DNA of 64,000 nt from assembly GCA_943789465.1 (NCBI GenBank), contig CALSUF010000004.1, forward strand, positions 186,001-250,000. The letters are read 5' to 3'. The notes under the pieces are model-generated. The model saw only the letters and a program-made list of their open reading frames with translations, was not told the origin of the DNA and made no database searches. Shown here piece after piece: positions 7,948-17,966 of this stretch. Position 1 is the stretch's first letter, and every line of letters begins with the position of its first letter. The position numbers and the translations under genes were made by a program. The DNA comes from an uncultured Flavobacteriaceae bacterium (GTDB lineage: Bacteria; Bacteroidota; Bacteroidia; Flavobacteriales; Flavobacteriaceae).

Positions 7948-10134
7948 ATGTCAACACTCAGATTCCATGCCCTCAAACAATCTTTAGACCGAATTCCAAC
8001 TACAGTTGCCAAAGAAACCAAGCAATCCGAAATTTTTGGAGCTAATGTTTTTGGATTTAAAACAATGCAGCAATTTTTGACTAAAGATGCGTTCAAAAGC
8101 CTGATGCGTGCCATTGATAAAGGAGATAAAATCAACCGTTCGATCGCTGATCAGATCGCCTCTTCTATGAAAGATTGGGCCATGGCTAAAGGAGTGACTC
8201 ATTATACACACTGGTTTCAACCTTTAACAGGTGCTACTGCAGAAAAACACGATGCCTTTTTTGAAACATTAAGCCAAGGAGGCTCTCTCGAACGCTTTGA
8301 AGGTAATCAGTTAGTTCAGCAAGAACCCGATGCATCTTCGTTTCCAAACGGAGGCATTCGAAATACATTTGAAGCGCGTGGATACACTGCTTGGGACCCC
8401 ACATCTCCAGCTTTTATTTTTGGAACCACCCTTTGTATTCCTACTGTTTTTGTAGCCTATACAGGTGAAGCTTTGGATTATAAAACACCGCTGCTGCGTG
8501 CTCTAAATGCTGTCGATCATGCTGCAACAGACGTGGCACGCTATTTTGATAAAACAGTCAAAAAAGTGACCGCTTCCTTGGGGTGGGAACAAGAGTATTT
8601 TTTGATTGACAAAGCTTTGGTTGCATCACGACCAGACATAGAAATGACTGGGCGTACGCTCTTAGGTCATAGTTCTGCTAAAGATCAACAATTAGATGAC
8701 CATTATTTTGGAACCATCCCTGCCCGTGCCTTAAACTTTATGCGCGATTTAGAAACAGAATCTATGTTGCTCGGAATTCCCGTAAAAACACGCCACAATG
8801 AAGTAGCACCCAACCAATTTGAATTGGCACCCATTTATGAAGAAGCAAATTTAGCAGTAGACCATAATTCGTTAGTAATGGATGTAATGCAAAAAGTTGC
8901 CGATCGCCATCATTTTAAAGTTCTATTTCATGAAAAGCCATTTGCTGGTGTGAATGGGTCTGGAAAACACAACAACTGGAGTTTAAGTACTGATACAGGT
9001 ATTAATTTATTAGCCCCTGGAAAAACACCAATGAGTAATTTGCAATTCCTCACGTTTTTTGTCAATACCATCAAAGCAGTTCACGATAATGAAGAATTAT
9101 TGAGAGCATCGATAGCCTCAGCAACAAACGATCACCGACTTGGAGCCAACGAAGCGCCGCCAGCAATTATGTCTGTATTTATTGGAGCACAGTTGTCTAA
9201 AGTGCTACATGAATTAGAAGGTGTAACTAAGGGTAAACTGTCTCCTGAAGAAAAAACAGATTTAAAACTGAATGTAGTTGGAAAAATCCCAGAAATATTA
9301 TTAGACAATACCGATCGGAATCGGACTTCTTCTTTTGCATTCACAGGAAATAAATTTGAATTTCGTGCTGTAGGATCCACCGCCAACTGTGCCAACCCAA
9401 TGACTGTTTTAAATTCTATTGTTGCTCGACAATTAATTGATTTTAAAGCAGAAGTTGATGCACTTATTGCGACCAAAGGATTGAAAAAAGATGAAGCCAT
9501 TTTCAATGTCTTAAGAGAATACATCAAAACCTCTCGAAACATTCTTTTTGAAGGAAATGGTTATGGTGATGATTGGCAGAAAGAAGCAAAAAAACGAGGA
9601 TTAAGTAATAATAAAAATACGCCTGAAGCACTCAAAGTAAAAATAAAACCTACAACCATCGCATTATATGAAGGATTAAATGTGATGAATAAGGTGGAAA
9701 TTGAAGCGCGTTACGATATTGAAATTGAAGAGTATGTTCACATCCTTCAAATAGAAGGTCGAAGCTTGGGAGATATTGCCAGAAACCACGTGATCCCAAC
9801 AGCAGTTAAATATCAGAATATTTTGATTGATAATGTTAAGGGTTTAAAGGACATTTTTGGCAAAGATTTCAAAACATATGCCAGTGAACAGTTGGTGTTA
9901 ATTGCTGATATATCCCAACGTATTGAAGCTATAAACTCGGGTGTAACCACCATGACTAACGAACGCAAAAAAGCCAATACTATTTCGGATACTACCAAAA
10001 AAGCGACGGTATATTGCAATCAAGTCAAGCCATTATTTGATGACATTCGCTACCATTGTGATAAGTTAGAATTATTGATTGATGACGAATTATGGCCCTT
10101 AGCCAAGTACCGCGAATTACTTTTTACGAAGTAG
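7948..10134 (+). CDS. glnN: glutamine synthetase type III
   Basis: Large 728-residue glutamine synthetase of the GSIII class, usual in Bacteroidota. It has the family N-terminus (IFGANVFGFKTMQQFL), an HYTHWFQPLTG block, catalytic EQEYFLIDK, RHNEVAPNQFELAPIYEEAN, the nucleotide loop FAGVNGSGKHNNWS and FEFRAVGSTANCANPM. Full length compared with the family. It assimilates ammonia in the cytoplasm in parallel with the GSII encoded divergently. Its own -7 box lies at 7909-7916. Nothing unusual in the catalytic core. Confidence 0.95.
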   Translation: MSTLRFHALKQSLDRIPTTVAKETKQSEIFGANVFGFKTMQQFLTKDAFKSLMRAIDKGDKINRSIADQIASSMKDWAMAKGVTHYTHWFQPLTGATAEKHDAFFETLSQGGSLERFEGNQLVQQEPDASSFPNGGIRNTFEARGYTAWDPTSPAFIFGTTLCIPTVFVAYTGEALDYKTPLLRALNAVDHAATDVARYFDKTVKKVTASLGWEQEYFLIDKALVASRPDIEMTGRTLLGHSSAKDQQLDDHYFGTIPARALNFMRDLETESMLLGIPVKTRHNEVAPNQFELAPIYEEANLAVDHNSLVMDVMQKVADRHHFKVLFHEKPFAGVNGSGKHNNWSLSTDTGINLLAPGKTPMSNLQFLTFFVNTIKAVHDNEELLRASIASATNDHRLGANEAPPAIMSVFIGAQLSKVLHELEGVTKGKLSPEEKTDLKLNVVGKIPEILLDNTDRNRTSSFAFTGNKFEFRAVGSTANCANPMTVLNSIVARQLIDFKAEVDALIATKGLKKDEAIFNVLREYIKTSRNILFEGNGYGDDWQKEAKKRGLSNNKNTPEALKVKIKPTTIALYEGLNVMNKVEIEARYDIEIEEYVHILQIEGRSLGDIARNHVIPTAVKYQNILIDNVKGLKDIFGKDFKTYASEQLVLIADISQRIEAINSGVTTMTNERKKANTISDTTKKATVYCNQVKPLFDDIRYHCDKLELLIDDELWPLAKYRELLFTK

Positions 10135-10272
10135 AGATATCAAGATTTTAGTAGATAATATTGTTATAAGAAATTTTAGATTACAAAAAACAGTCTGAAC
10201 TACTTCATTTATTCATTCTATTTTTTAAGTCTTTTCCCTTGACTCTTTAGTCTTTTTTCTTAAATACTTTAT

Positions 10273-10280
10273 TACTTTTG
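10273..10280 (+). promoter_or_regulatory. -7 promoter box of purM
   Basis: TACTTTTG, 17 nt upstream of the purM ATG at 10298; no clear -33 box. Confidence 0.5.
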
Positions 10281-10297
10281 CATATCAAATAATTTTT

Positions 10298-11476
10298 ATG
10301 GGGAACGAGGTAAGTAAACGTTATGCACAAAGAGGTGTTTCGGCATCCAAAGAAGATGTGCACAACGCAATTAAAAATATAGACAAAGGATTGTTCCCGC
10401 AAGCCTTTTGTAAAATTGTTCCAGATCATTTAACGAATGATACCGATTATTGTTTGATCATGCACGCCGATGGTGCAGGGACAAAGAGTTCTTTGGCCTA
10501 TATGTATTGGAAAGAAACTGGAGATATTTCGGTTTGGAAAGGCATTGCTCAAGATGCACTCATCATGAATATCGATGATTTACTATGCGTAGGTGCAACC
10601 GATCATATCATGTTGTCCTCTACAATTGGTCGTAATAAAAATGTCATTCCAGGTGAGGTGCTGTCAGCTATTATCAATGGTACAGAAGAACTTATAGAAG
10701 ACCTTAAAGAGTTTGGAGTAACCATTCATGCTACAGGTGGAGAAACGGCAGATGTTGGGGATTTGGTAAGAACCATTATTGTTGATTCTACAGTAACTGC
10801 CAGAATGCCACGAAACAAAGTTATTGACAATGCGAACATTCAACCTGGTGATGTGATTGTAGGATTGGCTTCGTTTGGTCAAGCAACCTATGAAACAACC
10901 TATAATGGTGGTATGGGTAGCAATGGATTGACTTCTGCAAGACACGACGTATTTGGACACTATTTAGCAGACAAATACCCCGAAAGTTTTGATGCTGCAG
11001 TTCCTAAAGAGTTGGTGTATTCTGGTCGAGTAAAATTGACCGATGCCGTTGAAGATTCTCCTATTGATGCAGGTAAACTAGTGTTGTCACCTACAAGAAC
11101 ATATGCACCGATTATCAAAACTATTTTAGAATCATATAATTCTGATTCAATTCATGGAATGGTGCATTGTAGTGGTGGTGCGCAAACCAAAATTCTTCAT
11201 TTTGTTGAAGGTTTACACATCATTAAAGACAATATGTTTACAGTACCACCCTTATTTAAGCTGATACAAGAACAATCCAGTACAGATTGGAAAGAGATGT
11301 ATCAAGTTTTTAATTGTGGCCACCGTATGGAGCTCTATGTACAACCCGAAATTGCAGATGCTATAATAGCCATCTCTAAATCCTATAATGTGGACGCTCA
11401 AATTATAGGTCGCGTCGAAACTGCTAACTCTAAAAAACTGACCATTCAAAGTGAGTTTGGAACGTTTGAATATTAG
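10298..11476 (+). CDS. purM: phosphoribosylformylglycinamidine cyclo-ligase
   Basis: AIR synthase: closes the imidazole ring from FGAM with ATP in step 5 of purine synthesis. 392 residues, the long Bacteroidota form. N-terminal SKRYAQRGVSASKEDVHNAI, ATP/substrate residues in HADGAGTKSSLAY, IAQDALIMNIDDLLCVGA, HATGGETADVGD, and a C-terminal HCSGGAQTKILHF and NCGHRMELYV. It stands alone, not with other pur genes. It is followed by prfA in the same direction after 68 bp with its own promoter. Confidence 0.93.
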   Translation: MGNEVSKRYAQRGVSASKEDVHNAIKNIDKGLFPQAFCKIVPDHLTNDTDYCLIMHADGAGTKSSLAYMYWKETGDISVWKGIAQDALIMNIDDLLCVGATDHIMLSSTIGRNKNVIPGEVLSAIINGTEELIEDLKEFGVTIHATGGETADVGDLVRTIIVDSTVTARMPRNKVIDNANIQPGDVIVGLASFGQATYETTYNGGMGSNGLTSARHDVFGHYLADKYPESFDAAVPKELVYSGRVKLTDAVEDSPIDAGKLVLSPTRTYAPIIKTILESYNSDSIHGMVHCSGGAQTKILHFVEGLHIIKDNMFTVPPLFKLIQEQSSTDWKEMYQVFNCGHRMELYVQPEIADAIIAISKSYNVDAQIIGRVETANSKKLTIQSEFGTFEY

Positions 11477-11493
11477 AGGTCCTATTGAACAGC

Positions 11494-11521
11494 TTTGAAT
11501 CCATAAAAAAGAGTACTTTTG
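11494..11521 (+). promoter_or_regulatory. promoter of prfA
   Basis: TTTG at 11494-11497, 16-nt spacer, TACTTTTG at 11514-11521, then 23 nt to ATG 11545. Confidence 0.55.
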
Positions 11522-11544
11522 CAACATAATTATTCTTCAAGTAC

Positions 11545-12621
11545 ATGTTAGAAAAAATACAAATAGTTAAACAACGTTTCGATGAAATAAATGATTTGAT
11601 CATCCAGCCGGATGTTATATCTGATCAGAAGCGTTATATACAACTTAATAAAGAATATAAAGATTTAAAAAAGTTGGTTGATAAAGGACTTGTTTATGAA
11701 TCCTTGATGTCTAATGTCGAAGAAGCTCAAGAAATTATTACTGATGGGAGTGATGCAGAAATGGTCGAAATGGCCAAAATGCAAATGGAAGAAGCCAAGG
11801 CTCAAATTCCTGCCCTAGAAGAAGAGATGAGAGTACTCTTAATTCCAAAAGATCCAGACGATGCCAAAAATGTAGTCATGGAAATCCGGGCTGGAGCAGG
11901 GGGAGATGAAGCCAGTATTTTTGCTGGAGATTTGCATCGGATGTATACAAAATATTGTGAATCCAAAGGTTGGAAAGTTGATGTTGTAGATTTTAACCAC
12001 GGTACCTCTGGCGGTTTCAAAGAAGTTATTTTTGAAGTTAGTGGAGAAGATGTGTATGGTACTTTGAAATTTGAGGCAGGCGTACACCGAGTACAACGGG
12101 TACCACAAACTGAAACTCAAGGACGTGTACACACAAGTGCAGCTTCGGTAATTGTATTGCCTGAAGCTGAGGAATTTGATGTACAGCTCGATATGACAGA
12201 AGTCAGAATTGAGAGAACTACTTCAACAGGACCTGGTGGGCAGTCGGTAAACACAACCTATTCAGCTATCAAATTACACCACGAACCTACAGGAATGATT
12301 GTAAGTTGTCAGGACCAAAAATCATCTCATAAAAATTTAGAAAAAGCACTGAAAGTATTAAGGTCTCGACTGTATGAATTAGAATTAGCTAAAAAACAAG
12401 CAGCAGATTCTGAGAAACGAATGAGCATGGTATCTTCAGGGGATCGAAGTGCTAAAATTAGAACTTATAACTATCCTCAAGGGAGAGTTACAGAGCACCG
12501 CATTGGATTGACACTATATGATTTATCAAACATTATTAATGGTGATATTCAAAAAATAATTAGCGAACTGATGATGGCCGAAAATACTGAGAAACTCAAA
12601 GCAGATAACGGTACAATTTAA
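11545..12621 (+). CDS. prfA: peptide chain release factor 1
   Basis: Recognises UAA and UAG at the ribosomal A site and triggers hydrolysis of peptidyl-tRNA. 358 residues, normal for RF1. The catalytic GGQ is present in [15 protein letters not shown] (about 231-245), flanked by [19 protein letters not shown] and [16 protein letters not shown]. The C-terminal [16 protein letters not shown] is also intact. pyrF follows after 6 bp, so the two are co-transcribed. Confidence 0.96.
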   Translation: MLEKIQIVKQRFDEINDLIIQPDVISDQKRYIQLNKEYKDLKKLVDKGLVYESLMSNVEEAQEIITDGSDAEMVEMAKMQMEEAKAQIPALEEEMRVLLIPKDPDDAKNVVMEIRAGAGGDEASIFAGDLHRMYTKYCESKGWKVDVVDFNHGTSGGFKEVIFEVSGEDVYGTLKFEAGVHRVQRVPQTETQGRVHTSAASVIVLPEAEEFDVQLDMTEVRIERTTSTGPGGQSVNTTYSAIKLHHEPTGMIVSCQDQKSSHKNLEKALKVLRSRLYELELAKKQAADSEKRMSMVSSGDRSAKIRTYNYPQGRVTEHRIGLTLYDLSNIINGDIQKIISELMMAENTEKLKADNGTI

Positions 12622-12627
12622 TTCTAT

Positions 12628-13446
12628 ATGACCACGCAAGCTCTTGTTTCTGAAATCATAAAAAAACAATCTTTTCTTTGTATTGGATTGGATGTTGATC
12701 TTTCTAAAATTCCAACTCATTTATTAGAATTAGAAGACCCTATTTTTGAATTTAATAAAGCAATTATTGATGCGACCCATCACTTATGTGTTGCCTATAA
12801 ACCGAATACTGCGTTTTATGAGGCTTATGGCTTAAAAGGATGGAAATCGCTTCAGAAAACAATTTCATATCTAAATGCAAATCACCCCGAAATTTTTACG
12901 ATTGCCGATGCCAAAAGAGGGGATATTGGGAATACGAGTACGATGTATGCTAAGGCCTTTTTTGAAGATTTAGCATTTGACAGTGTTACGGTTGCTCCTT
13001 ATATGGGGAAGGATTCAATAGAACCTTTTTTGGAATTTCAGGACAAGCATACGATACTATTAGCATTGACATCCAATACGGGTGCTTTTGATTTTCAAAC
13101 TCTTACAACAGATGGAAATCCGCTTTATCAATCTGTGTTAGAAACGTCTAAAGAATGGAAAAACTCTGAAAACCTAATGTATGTAGTTGGTGCAACCAAA
13201 GCATCTTATTTTACTGAAATTAGAAAAATTATTCCCGATAGTTTTTTATTGGTTCCTGGAGTAGGTGCGCAAGGAGGTAGTTTGGCTGAGGTCTGCAAAT
13301 ACGGAATGAATGCACAAATTGGTCTTTTAGTAAATTCTTCTAGAGGAATTATTTACGCATCATCGGGACTTGACTTTGCATTGCATGCGGCTCAAAAAGC
13401 CCAAGCTCTACAAATGGAAATGGCAGCCTTAATGCCCAAAAATTAA
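12628..13446 (+). CDS. pyrF: orotidine-5'-phosphate decarboxylase
   Basis: Last step of UMP synthesis: decarboxylates OMP. 272 residues, the longer type 2 form. The catalytic Lys/Asp block is [17 protein letters not shown] (about 91-107), with [14 protein letters not shown] at the N-terminus and [13 protein letters not shown] and [12 protein letters not shown] phosphate-binding loops near the C-terminus. It lies 6 bp after prfA and converges with the hypothetical gene at 13459. Confidence 0.95.
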   Translation: MTTQALVSEIIKKQSFLCIGLDVDLSKIPTHLLELEDPIFEFNKAIIDATHHLCVAYKPNTAFYEAYGLKGWKSLQKTISYLNANHPEIFTIADAKRGDIGNTSTMYAKAFFEDLAFDSVTVAPYMGKDSIEPFLEFQDKHTILLALTSNTGAFDFQTLTTDGNPLYQSVLETSKEWKNSENLMYVVGATKASYFTEIRKIIPDSFLLVPGVGAQGGSLAEVCKYGMNAQIGLLVNSSRGIIYASSGLDFALHAAQKAQALQMEMAALMPKN

Positions 13447-13458
13447 GAACAAACTATC

Positions 13459-13902
13459 TTAAATAGTTAGCATCCAGTTTTTTTGGAGTTTTTTAAACTT
13501 ATGCAATTCTCTATTGAGAATGGACATAAATTCACGCCCATCGCTATTACATTTTTCCAAACGACTACAGTTGATAGACAAGCGATTTGTGAGCCATTTT
13601 AAGGTTTCGGCATGCTTATGTTTTTGTTCAGAAAATAGTTCTTTTTCTGCTTTCATAATTTCAGGTGCTAACGAATCAGACTGGCGAATAATATCCCCTG
13701 AAAAATAGATGTTCGTATCCTCGTGTCCATTGGGTTTCAACACAGAGAGATCAGCTCTCAAATATCCTGAGATTACTTTAGAAAGAGATCCAATTTCTAG
13801 AGCTTTTTTGTAAAAAGCAAGATTCAATTCTGATGAGCTTTGAAATACCATGTCTTGAATTATAATTAACTCAAAATTAGAATAAAATACGCTCACTTGC
13901 AT
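13459..13902 (-). CDS. hypothetical protein (147 aa)
   Basis: Not recognised. Soluble, mainly helical and rich in charged residues; no signal peptide or membrane segment. The first Met gives a hydrophobic lead (MQVSVFYSNFELIIIQD), while a second Met (MVFQSSSELNLAFYKKAL, 13851) would give 130 residues and looks equally plausible. The middle (SGDIIRQSDSLAPEIMKAEKEL) and the C-terminal part (NRELHKFKKLQKNWMLTI) suggest long helices. It sits between pyrF and the Lrp regulator, divergent from the latter. Confidence 0.6.
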   Translation of the reverse strand: MQVSVFYSNFELIIIQDMVFQSSSELNLAFYKKALEIGSLSKVISGYLRADLSVLKPNGHEDTNIYFSGDIIRQSDSLAPEIMKAEKELFSEQKHKHAETLKWLTNRLSINCSRLEKCNSDGREFMSILNRELHKFKKLQKNWMLTI

Positions 13903-13969
13903 TTAATATTTAAAGTTATACTCGTTTATTTATTTAATTTTTAATATTTTTATTGAAAATACGTTAATT

Positions 13970-14410
13970 ATGAAACTAGATGTTTTACATTCTCAAATAT
14001 TAGAACAACTCCAACGCAATGCGCGTATTTCAAATACAGCCATAGCCCACCAGGTTGGGATTTCCTCTCCTGCAGTTACAGAGCGTATAAAAAAATTGGA
14101 GGATGCCGGAATTATAGATGGTTATTATGCGAAAGTTTCTCATTTTGAGTTGGGTTATGACTTCAGAGCACTGATTACTGTGCGAGCTTTTATGGGAAGG
14201 CTTCAACCTTTTTTACATAAAGTTAAAACTTTGAATGAAGTCATCAATTGTTATCGCATTACCGGAAACGAAAATATTGTGATGGAAGTGGTGCTTCAAA
14301 ATCAACGTCATCTCGAAAAATTGATCGATCAACTGATCACTTACGGAGAAACTAAAACACAAATTATTCTTTCTAACGTAGTGTCCAATCGTCCCGTACT
14401 AAAAATGTAA
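13970..14410 (+). CDS. Lrp/AsnC family transcriptional regulator
   Basis: 146 residues. N-terminal winged helix-turn-helix (LHSQILEQLQRNARISNTAIAHQVGIS, VTERIKKLEDAGIIDGY) and C-terminal RAM/AsnC ligand domain (about 65-146; VKTLNEVINCYRITGNENIVMEVVL). It probably senses an amino acid and acts as an oligomer. It is divergent from the hypothetical gene at 13902 with 67 bp between starts, which may be its own control region. Targets unknown. Confidence 0.92.
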   Translation: MKLDVLHSQILEQLQRNARISNTAIAHQVGISSPAVTERIKKLEDAGIIDGYYAKVSHFELGYDFRALITVRAFMGRLQPFLHKVKTLNEVINCYRITGNENIVMEVVLQNQRHLEKLIDQLITYGETKTQIILSNVVSNRPVLKM

Positions 14411-14451
14411 TTATATTTTTATATATTAACAATGCGAAAAACCACACCCAG

Positions 14452-15063
14452 ATGAAAACAAACTCTATTTTTTTCAGTGCAGTAGCATTCTTAATTTTTG
14501 TAGGTTGTCAGTCTCAAAAAAAACCTTTGAAAGCACAATCAGAATTTCAAACACAACAAAATAGTTTCTTTAAAGACGCTTCTAAATCTCCTTTGAAATC
14601 CAAGGATTTGAAAGTTTTTGAAGGTCTTGAATTTTTTCCAATTGATTCTCTTTTTGTTGTAGAAGCACAGTTGAAGCGTACTCCTAACTCCTTGTTTTTT
14701 GACATGAAAACCACCACCAAACGGGTGACTAAAGAACGTGTTTTTGGAATTTTATCTTTTACGATTAACAAAGAGTCTTATAAACTAAACGTGTATCAGG
14801 GTGCAACAGATTCAAATTCTGACTCTGAGACGGACTATTTATTTCTTCCTTTTTTGGATGCAACAAACGGAATAGAAACCTACGGAGGCGGTCGCTATAT
14901 TGATTTAACAATCCCAGAAAGTAATCAAGTAACAATTGATTTTAATAAGTCTTACAATCCATATTGTGCTTACAATGAAAAATTCTCTTGCCCAATTGTT
15001 CCTAGAGAAAATTACCTTTCATTAAAAGTTAATGCAGGGGTCAAACGCTTTAAAGACCATTAA
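14452..15063 (+). CDS. DUF1684 family lipoprotein
   Basis: 203 residues with a lipoprotein signal (SAVAFLIFVGCQSQ, Cys19). The C-terminal half has the DUF1684 signature: GGGRYIDL and KSYNPYCAYNEKFSCPIVP followed by ENYLSL. Proteins of this family are exported; their activity is unknown. The gene lies 41 bp after the Lrp regulator and its stop overlaps the 3' end of crcB on the other strand by 4 bp. Confidence 0.85.
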   Translation: MKTNSIFFSAVAFLIFVGCQSQKKPLKAQSEFQTQQNSFFKDASKSPLKSKDLKVFEGLEFFPIDSLFVVEAQLKRTPNSLFFDMKTTTKRVTKERVFGILSFTINKESYKLNVYQGATDSNSDSETDYLFLPFLDATNGIETYGGGRYIDLTIPESNQVTIDFNKSYNPYCAYNEKFSCPIVPRENYLSLKVNAGVKRFKDH

Positions 15064-15431
15064 AAGCTTTTGGAGATAAAAAGACCTAAAAACACAGCTA
15101 CCAATCCGAGACTAATAGAACCTAATGTATAGATTAAAAAGTTAGTAAAATCGCCTTCTTTCAAAAAGACTTGATTCTCATAAGCAAAGGCTGAAAAGGT
15201 GGTGAAGCCTCCACAAAATCCTGTGACAAGAAGTAAGGTTTGATTTTCAGAAAAACTGCTGTTTTTTAAAGCAACACCCATCAAAATCCCAATCAATAAA
15301 CTACCTAGTATATTTACAGAAAAGGTACCCCAGGGAAACCCTGAATCGGAAGTTTTTAAAAATTTTCCAACCATATACCGCAGTACACTTCCAACACCTC
15401 CGCCTATAAAGACTAATAAAACTTGCTTCAT
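15060..15431 (-). CDS. crcB: fluoride efflux channel
   Basis: Fluc/CrcB dual-topology fluoride channel, 123 residues, four hydrophobic helices. Signature residues: GGGVGSVLRYMVG, WGTFSVNILGSLLIG (Asn and Gly of the pore) and GFCGGFTTFSAFAYE (the Phe/Thr/Ser polar track). A single gene of normal length suggests a homodimer. No fluoride riboswitch is evident in the short upstream region. Confidence 0.93.
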   Translation of the reverse strand: MKQVLLVFIGGGVGSVLRYMVGKFLKTSDSGFPWGTFSVNILGSLLIGILMGVALKNSSFSENQTLLLVTGFCGGFTTFSAFAYENQVFLKEGDFTNFLIYTLGSISLGLVAVFLGLFISKSF

Positions 15432-15572
15432 TTACTTATACTTTGTGCTAAATTATAAATAGATTTCTTACTAACAACCAAAAATGATTTTTATTAGTTA
15501 ATGAAAATACGTTATATTCGTGAACTTTTGAATTAATATTTATACAAACTAATAAACTTAAAACTCAAACAC

Positions 15573-17624
15573 ATGAAATTATTTTCAAAAATAGCATTGA
15601 GCTCCATTGTTTTAGCTCAATTTTTTTGGTCTTGCAAAACTGAAGACAACTCAGAAGCTATGAATTCCAATTTTATCACGGTTAGTGCTGAAGAGAATTT
15701 TCCAGTTATGGTCGAGCAATTTGCAGACTTGAAAGTATTACGTTATCAAATCCCAGGATGGGAAAATTTAACGTTGAAAGAACAAAAATTAGTATATTAT
15801 TTAACTAAAGCGGGTTTGTCAGGTCGTGACATTATGTGGGATCAAAATTACCGACACAATTTAACCATACGAACAGCCCTCGAAAGTGTTTACACTAATT
15901 TTAGTGGAGATAAATCAACTGCTGAATGGGCCGCTTTTGAAGTTTATTTGAAACGCGTTTGGTTCAGTAATGGAATTCACCACCATTATAGCAATGCTAA
16001 GATGAAGCCCAATTTTTCTTCGGAATATTTAACCTCTTTACTAGTTGCTACAAATACAGTTTTAGAAGGTGAAGCGTTTGAAGTGATTTTTAATGATAAA
16101 GATGCTAAAAAAGTAAACCAAGCTAAAGACGTAGATAATGTTGCAGCTTCTGCTGTGAACTTTTATGGACCTGGCGTCACCAATGCTGATGTAGAGTCGT
16201 TTTACTCTAAAATTAGCTCTCCAGATCCTAAAAAACCGTTATCTCACGGATTAAATTCACAGCTCGTAAAAGTCAACGGAGAATTACAAGAACGTGTTTA
16301 TAAATCTGGAGGATTGTATGGTGAAGCGATTGATGAAATTGTCAAATGGTTAGAACTGGCTCAAGGAGTTGCTGAAAATCAAGCCCAGGGCGATGCTTTA
16401 GGGTTGCTTATTAAATATTACAATACAGGTGATCTGCAAACTTGGGACGATTACAATGTCGCGTGGACCGCTGCTACAGATGGAAATATTGATTATATCA
16501 ATAGTTTTATTGAAGTTTATAACGATCCTTTAGGTTATAGAGGGTCTTATGAAACGATTGTTCAAATTAAAGATTTTGATATGTCTGCAAAAATGGCGGT
16601 CTTATCTAAAAATGCACAATGGTTTGAGGATAATTCGCCGTTGTTTCCAGAACACAAAAAGAAAAATGTAGTAGGAGTGAGCTACAAGACAGTCAATGTT
16701 GCAGGAGAAGCAGGAGACGCGTCGCCAACCACTCCAATTGGAGTCAACCTACCAAATGCAAATTGGATTCGTGCTGAGGTTGGGAGTAAGTCAGTTTCCT
16801 TAGGAAATATTACAAATGCTTATAACAATTCTGGAAGTTCTGGAAGACTCAAAGAATTTGTAAATGACGATCAAGAATATGAACTCGAAAAAAAATACGG
16901 TCAATTAGGAGATAAGTTACACACTGCACTTCATGAAGTTGTGGGGCATGCGTCAGGACAATTAAATCCAGGTGTTGGAGAAACTAAAGAAACTTTGAAA
17001 AATTATGCTTCTACATTAGAAGAAGGGCGTGCAGATTTAGTAGGTCTTTATTATTTATACAACCCAAAACTTCAAGAGTTAGGATTGGTAACCGACTGGA
17101 AAGCGGTTGGAATGGCGGCTTTTGATGGGTACATTCGTAATGGTTTAATGACTCAGTTGATCCGATTGAACTTAGGAGATGATGTAGAAGAAGCACACAT
17201 GAGAAACCGTCAGTGGGTGAGTGCTTGGGCCTATGAAAAAGGACTAAAAGATAATGTGATTGAAAAATTAACTCGCGATGGGAAGACCTATTTCAATATC
17301 AATGATTACGAGAAATTACACGATTTATTTGGTCAGTTACTTCGCGAAACGCAACGCATCAAATCAGAAGGAGATTTTGCAGCAGTGCAAGACTTAGTAG
17401 AAGGGTACGGAGTGAAAGTCGATCAAGTGATTCATGCAGAGGTTTTAGAACGGAACAAGCAATTTAAATCTGCTGCCTATGGTGGTTTTGTGAATCCTGT
17501 GTTGGTTCCTCAAACCGATTCAGAGGGAGCTATTACTTCAATTGATGTTAACTATGTAGAGAGTTTTGTAGGTCAGATGTTGTATTACTCTGAGAATTAC
17601 GGCTTTTTACCAGAAGTAAATTAA
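15573..17624 (+). CDS. dipeptidyl-peptidase III-like metallopeptidase (M49), lipoprotein
   Basis: Zinc metallopeptidase of family M49 releasing dipeptides from the N-terminus of short peptides. 683 residues. The lipoprotein signal ends at Cys (AQFFWSCKTED), so it is exported to the periplasm or cell surface, unlike cytosolic eukaryotic DPP III. The zinc-binding motif is HEVVGHASG at about residue 453, with the insertion-type HExxGH spacing of M49. The second motif EEGRADLVG at about 482 supplies the third ligand. A standalone gene followed by a terminator at 17651-17685. Confidence 0.92.
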   Translation: MKLFSKIALSSIVLAQFFWSCKTEDNSEAMNSNFITVSAEENFPVMVEQFADLKVLRYQIPGWENLTLKEQKLVYYLTKAGLSGRDIMWDQNYRHNLTIRTALESVYTNFSGDKSTAEWAAFEVYLKRVWFSNGIHHHYSNAKMKPNFSSEYLTSLLVATNTVLEGEAFEVIFNDKDAKKVNQAKDVDNVAASAVNFYGPGVTNADVESFYSKISSPDPKKPLSHGLNSQLVKVNGELQERVYKSGGLYGEAIDEIVKWLELAQGVAENQAQGDALGLLIKYYNTGDLQTWDDYNVAWTAATDGNIDYINSFIEVYNDPLGYRGSYETIVQIKDFDMSAKMAVLSKNAQWFEDNSPLFPEHKKKNVVGVSYKTVNVAGEAGDASPTTPIGVNLPNANWIRAEVGSKSVSLGNITNAYNNSGSSGRLKEFVNDDQEYELEKKYGQLGDKLHTALHEVVGHASGQLNPGVGETKETLKNYASTLEEGRADLVGLYYLYNPKLQELGLVTDWKAVGMAAFDGYIRNGLMTQLIRLNLGDDVEEAHMRNRQWVSAWAYEKGLKDNVIEKLTRDGKTYFNINDYEKLHDLFGQLLRETQRIKSEGDFAAVQDLVEGYGVKVDQVIHAEVLERNKQFKSAAYGGFVNPVLVPQTDSEGAITSIDVNYVESFVGQMLYYSENYGFLPEVN

Positions 17625-17650
17625 AGAAGATTTAATTCAACATATTTAAA

Positions 17651-17685
17651 AGTCACTTATCTAATAAAGGTAAGTGGCTTTTTTT
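17651..17685 (+). terminator. intrinsic terminator after the M49 peptidase
   Basis: AGTCACTTA (17651-17659) pairs with TAAGTGGCT (17671-17679, one G-T pair), followed by seven T. The T-run reaches the stop codon of the convergent small gene. Confidence 0.8.
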
Positions 17686-17872
17686 AGTAACCTAAAATAA
17701 ATTTAATAGCAGCAATACCCGCAATAAAGCCAACAAAAGCCAATAATACCCATAAACTTCCTTTGTAATATTTTTGATGAAGGTTAAAATCTTTGCGATA
17801 TGCGTAGATAATAATTCCAATAAAAACAATGGCAAAAAGGATTCCGAAAGTAAGTTGTCCTTGACTGAACAT
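17684..17872 (-). CDS. small two-helix membrane protein (62 aa)
   Basis: Sequence shows two hydrophobic helices, LTFGILFAIVFIGIIIYAY and a second of about 20 residues (LWVLLAFVGFIAGIAAIKFI), joined by a basic loop (RKDFNLHQKYYKGS). Small proteins like this are conserved in flavobacteria without assigned function. It converges with the M49 peptidase gene, whose terminator touches its stop codon. Confidence 0.65.
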   Translation of the reverse strand: MFSQGQLTFGILFAIVFIGIIIYAYRKDFNLHQKYYKGSLWVLLAFVGFIAGIAAIKFILGY

Positions 17873-17966
17873 AATTATGTATTTTTAGGCTTGTAAATTC
17901 AGTCAAATTTATAAAAAAATACAACAATCACAGCATGTTTATCCTTTCATCTTTAGGGGATCAAAA

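Noticed and set aside
9132..9542. Antisense reading frame of 136 codons within GSIII
   Set aside because: It mirrors the coding frame of a conserved enzyme, with no start signal or domain of its own; other long antisense frames (in typA, AGCS genes, acyl-CoA dehydrogenase) are rejected on the same ground.
15432..15572. Fluoride riboswitch ahead of crcB
   Set aside because: The 141-bp gap lacks the conserved pseudoknot elements that I would expect; it only holds AT-rich promoter-like sequence.
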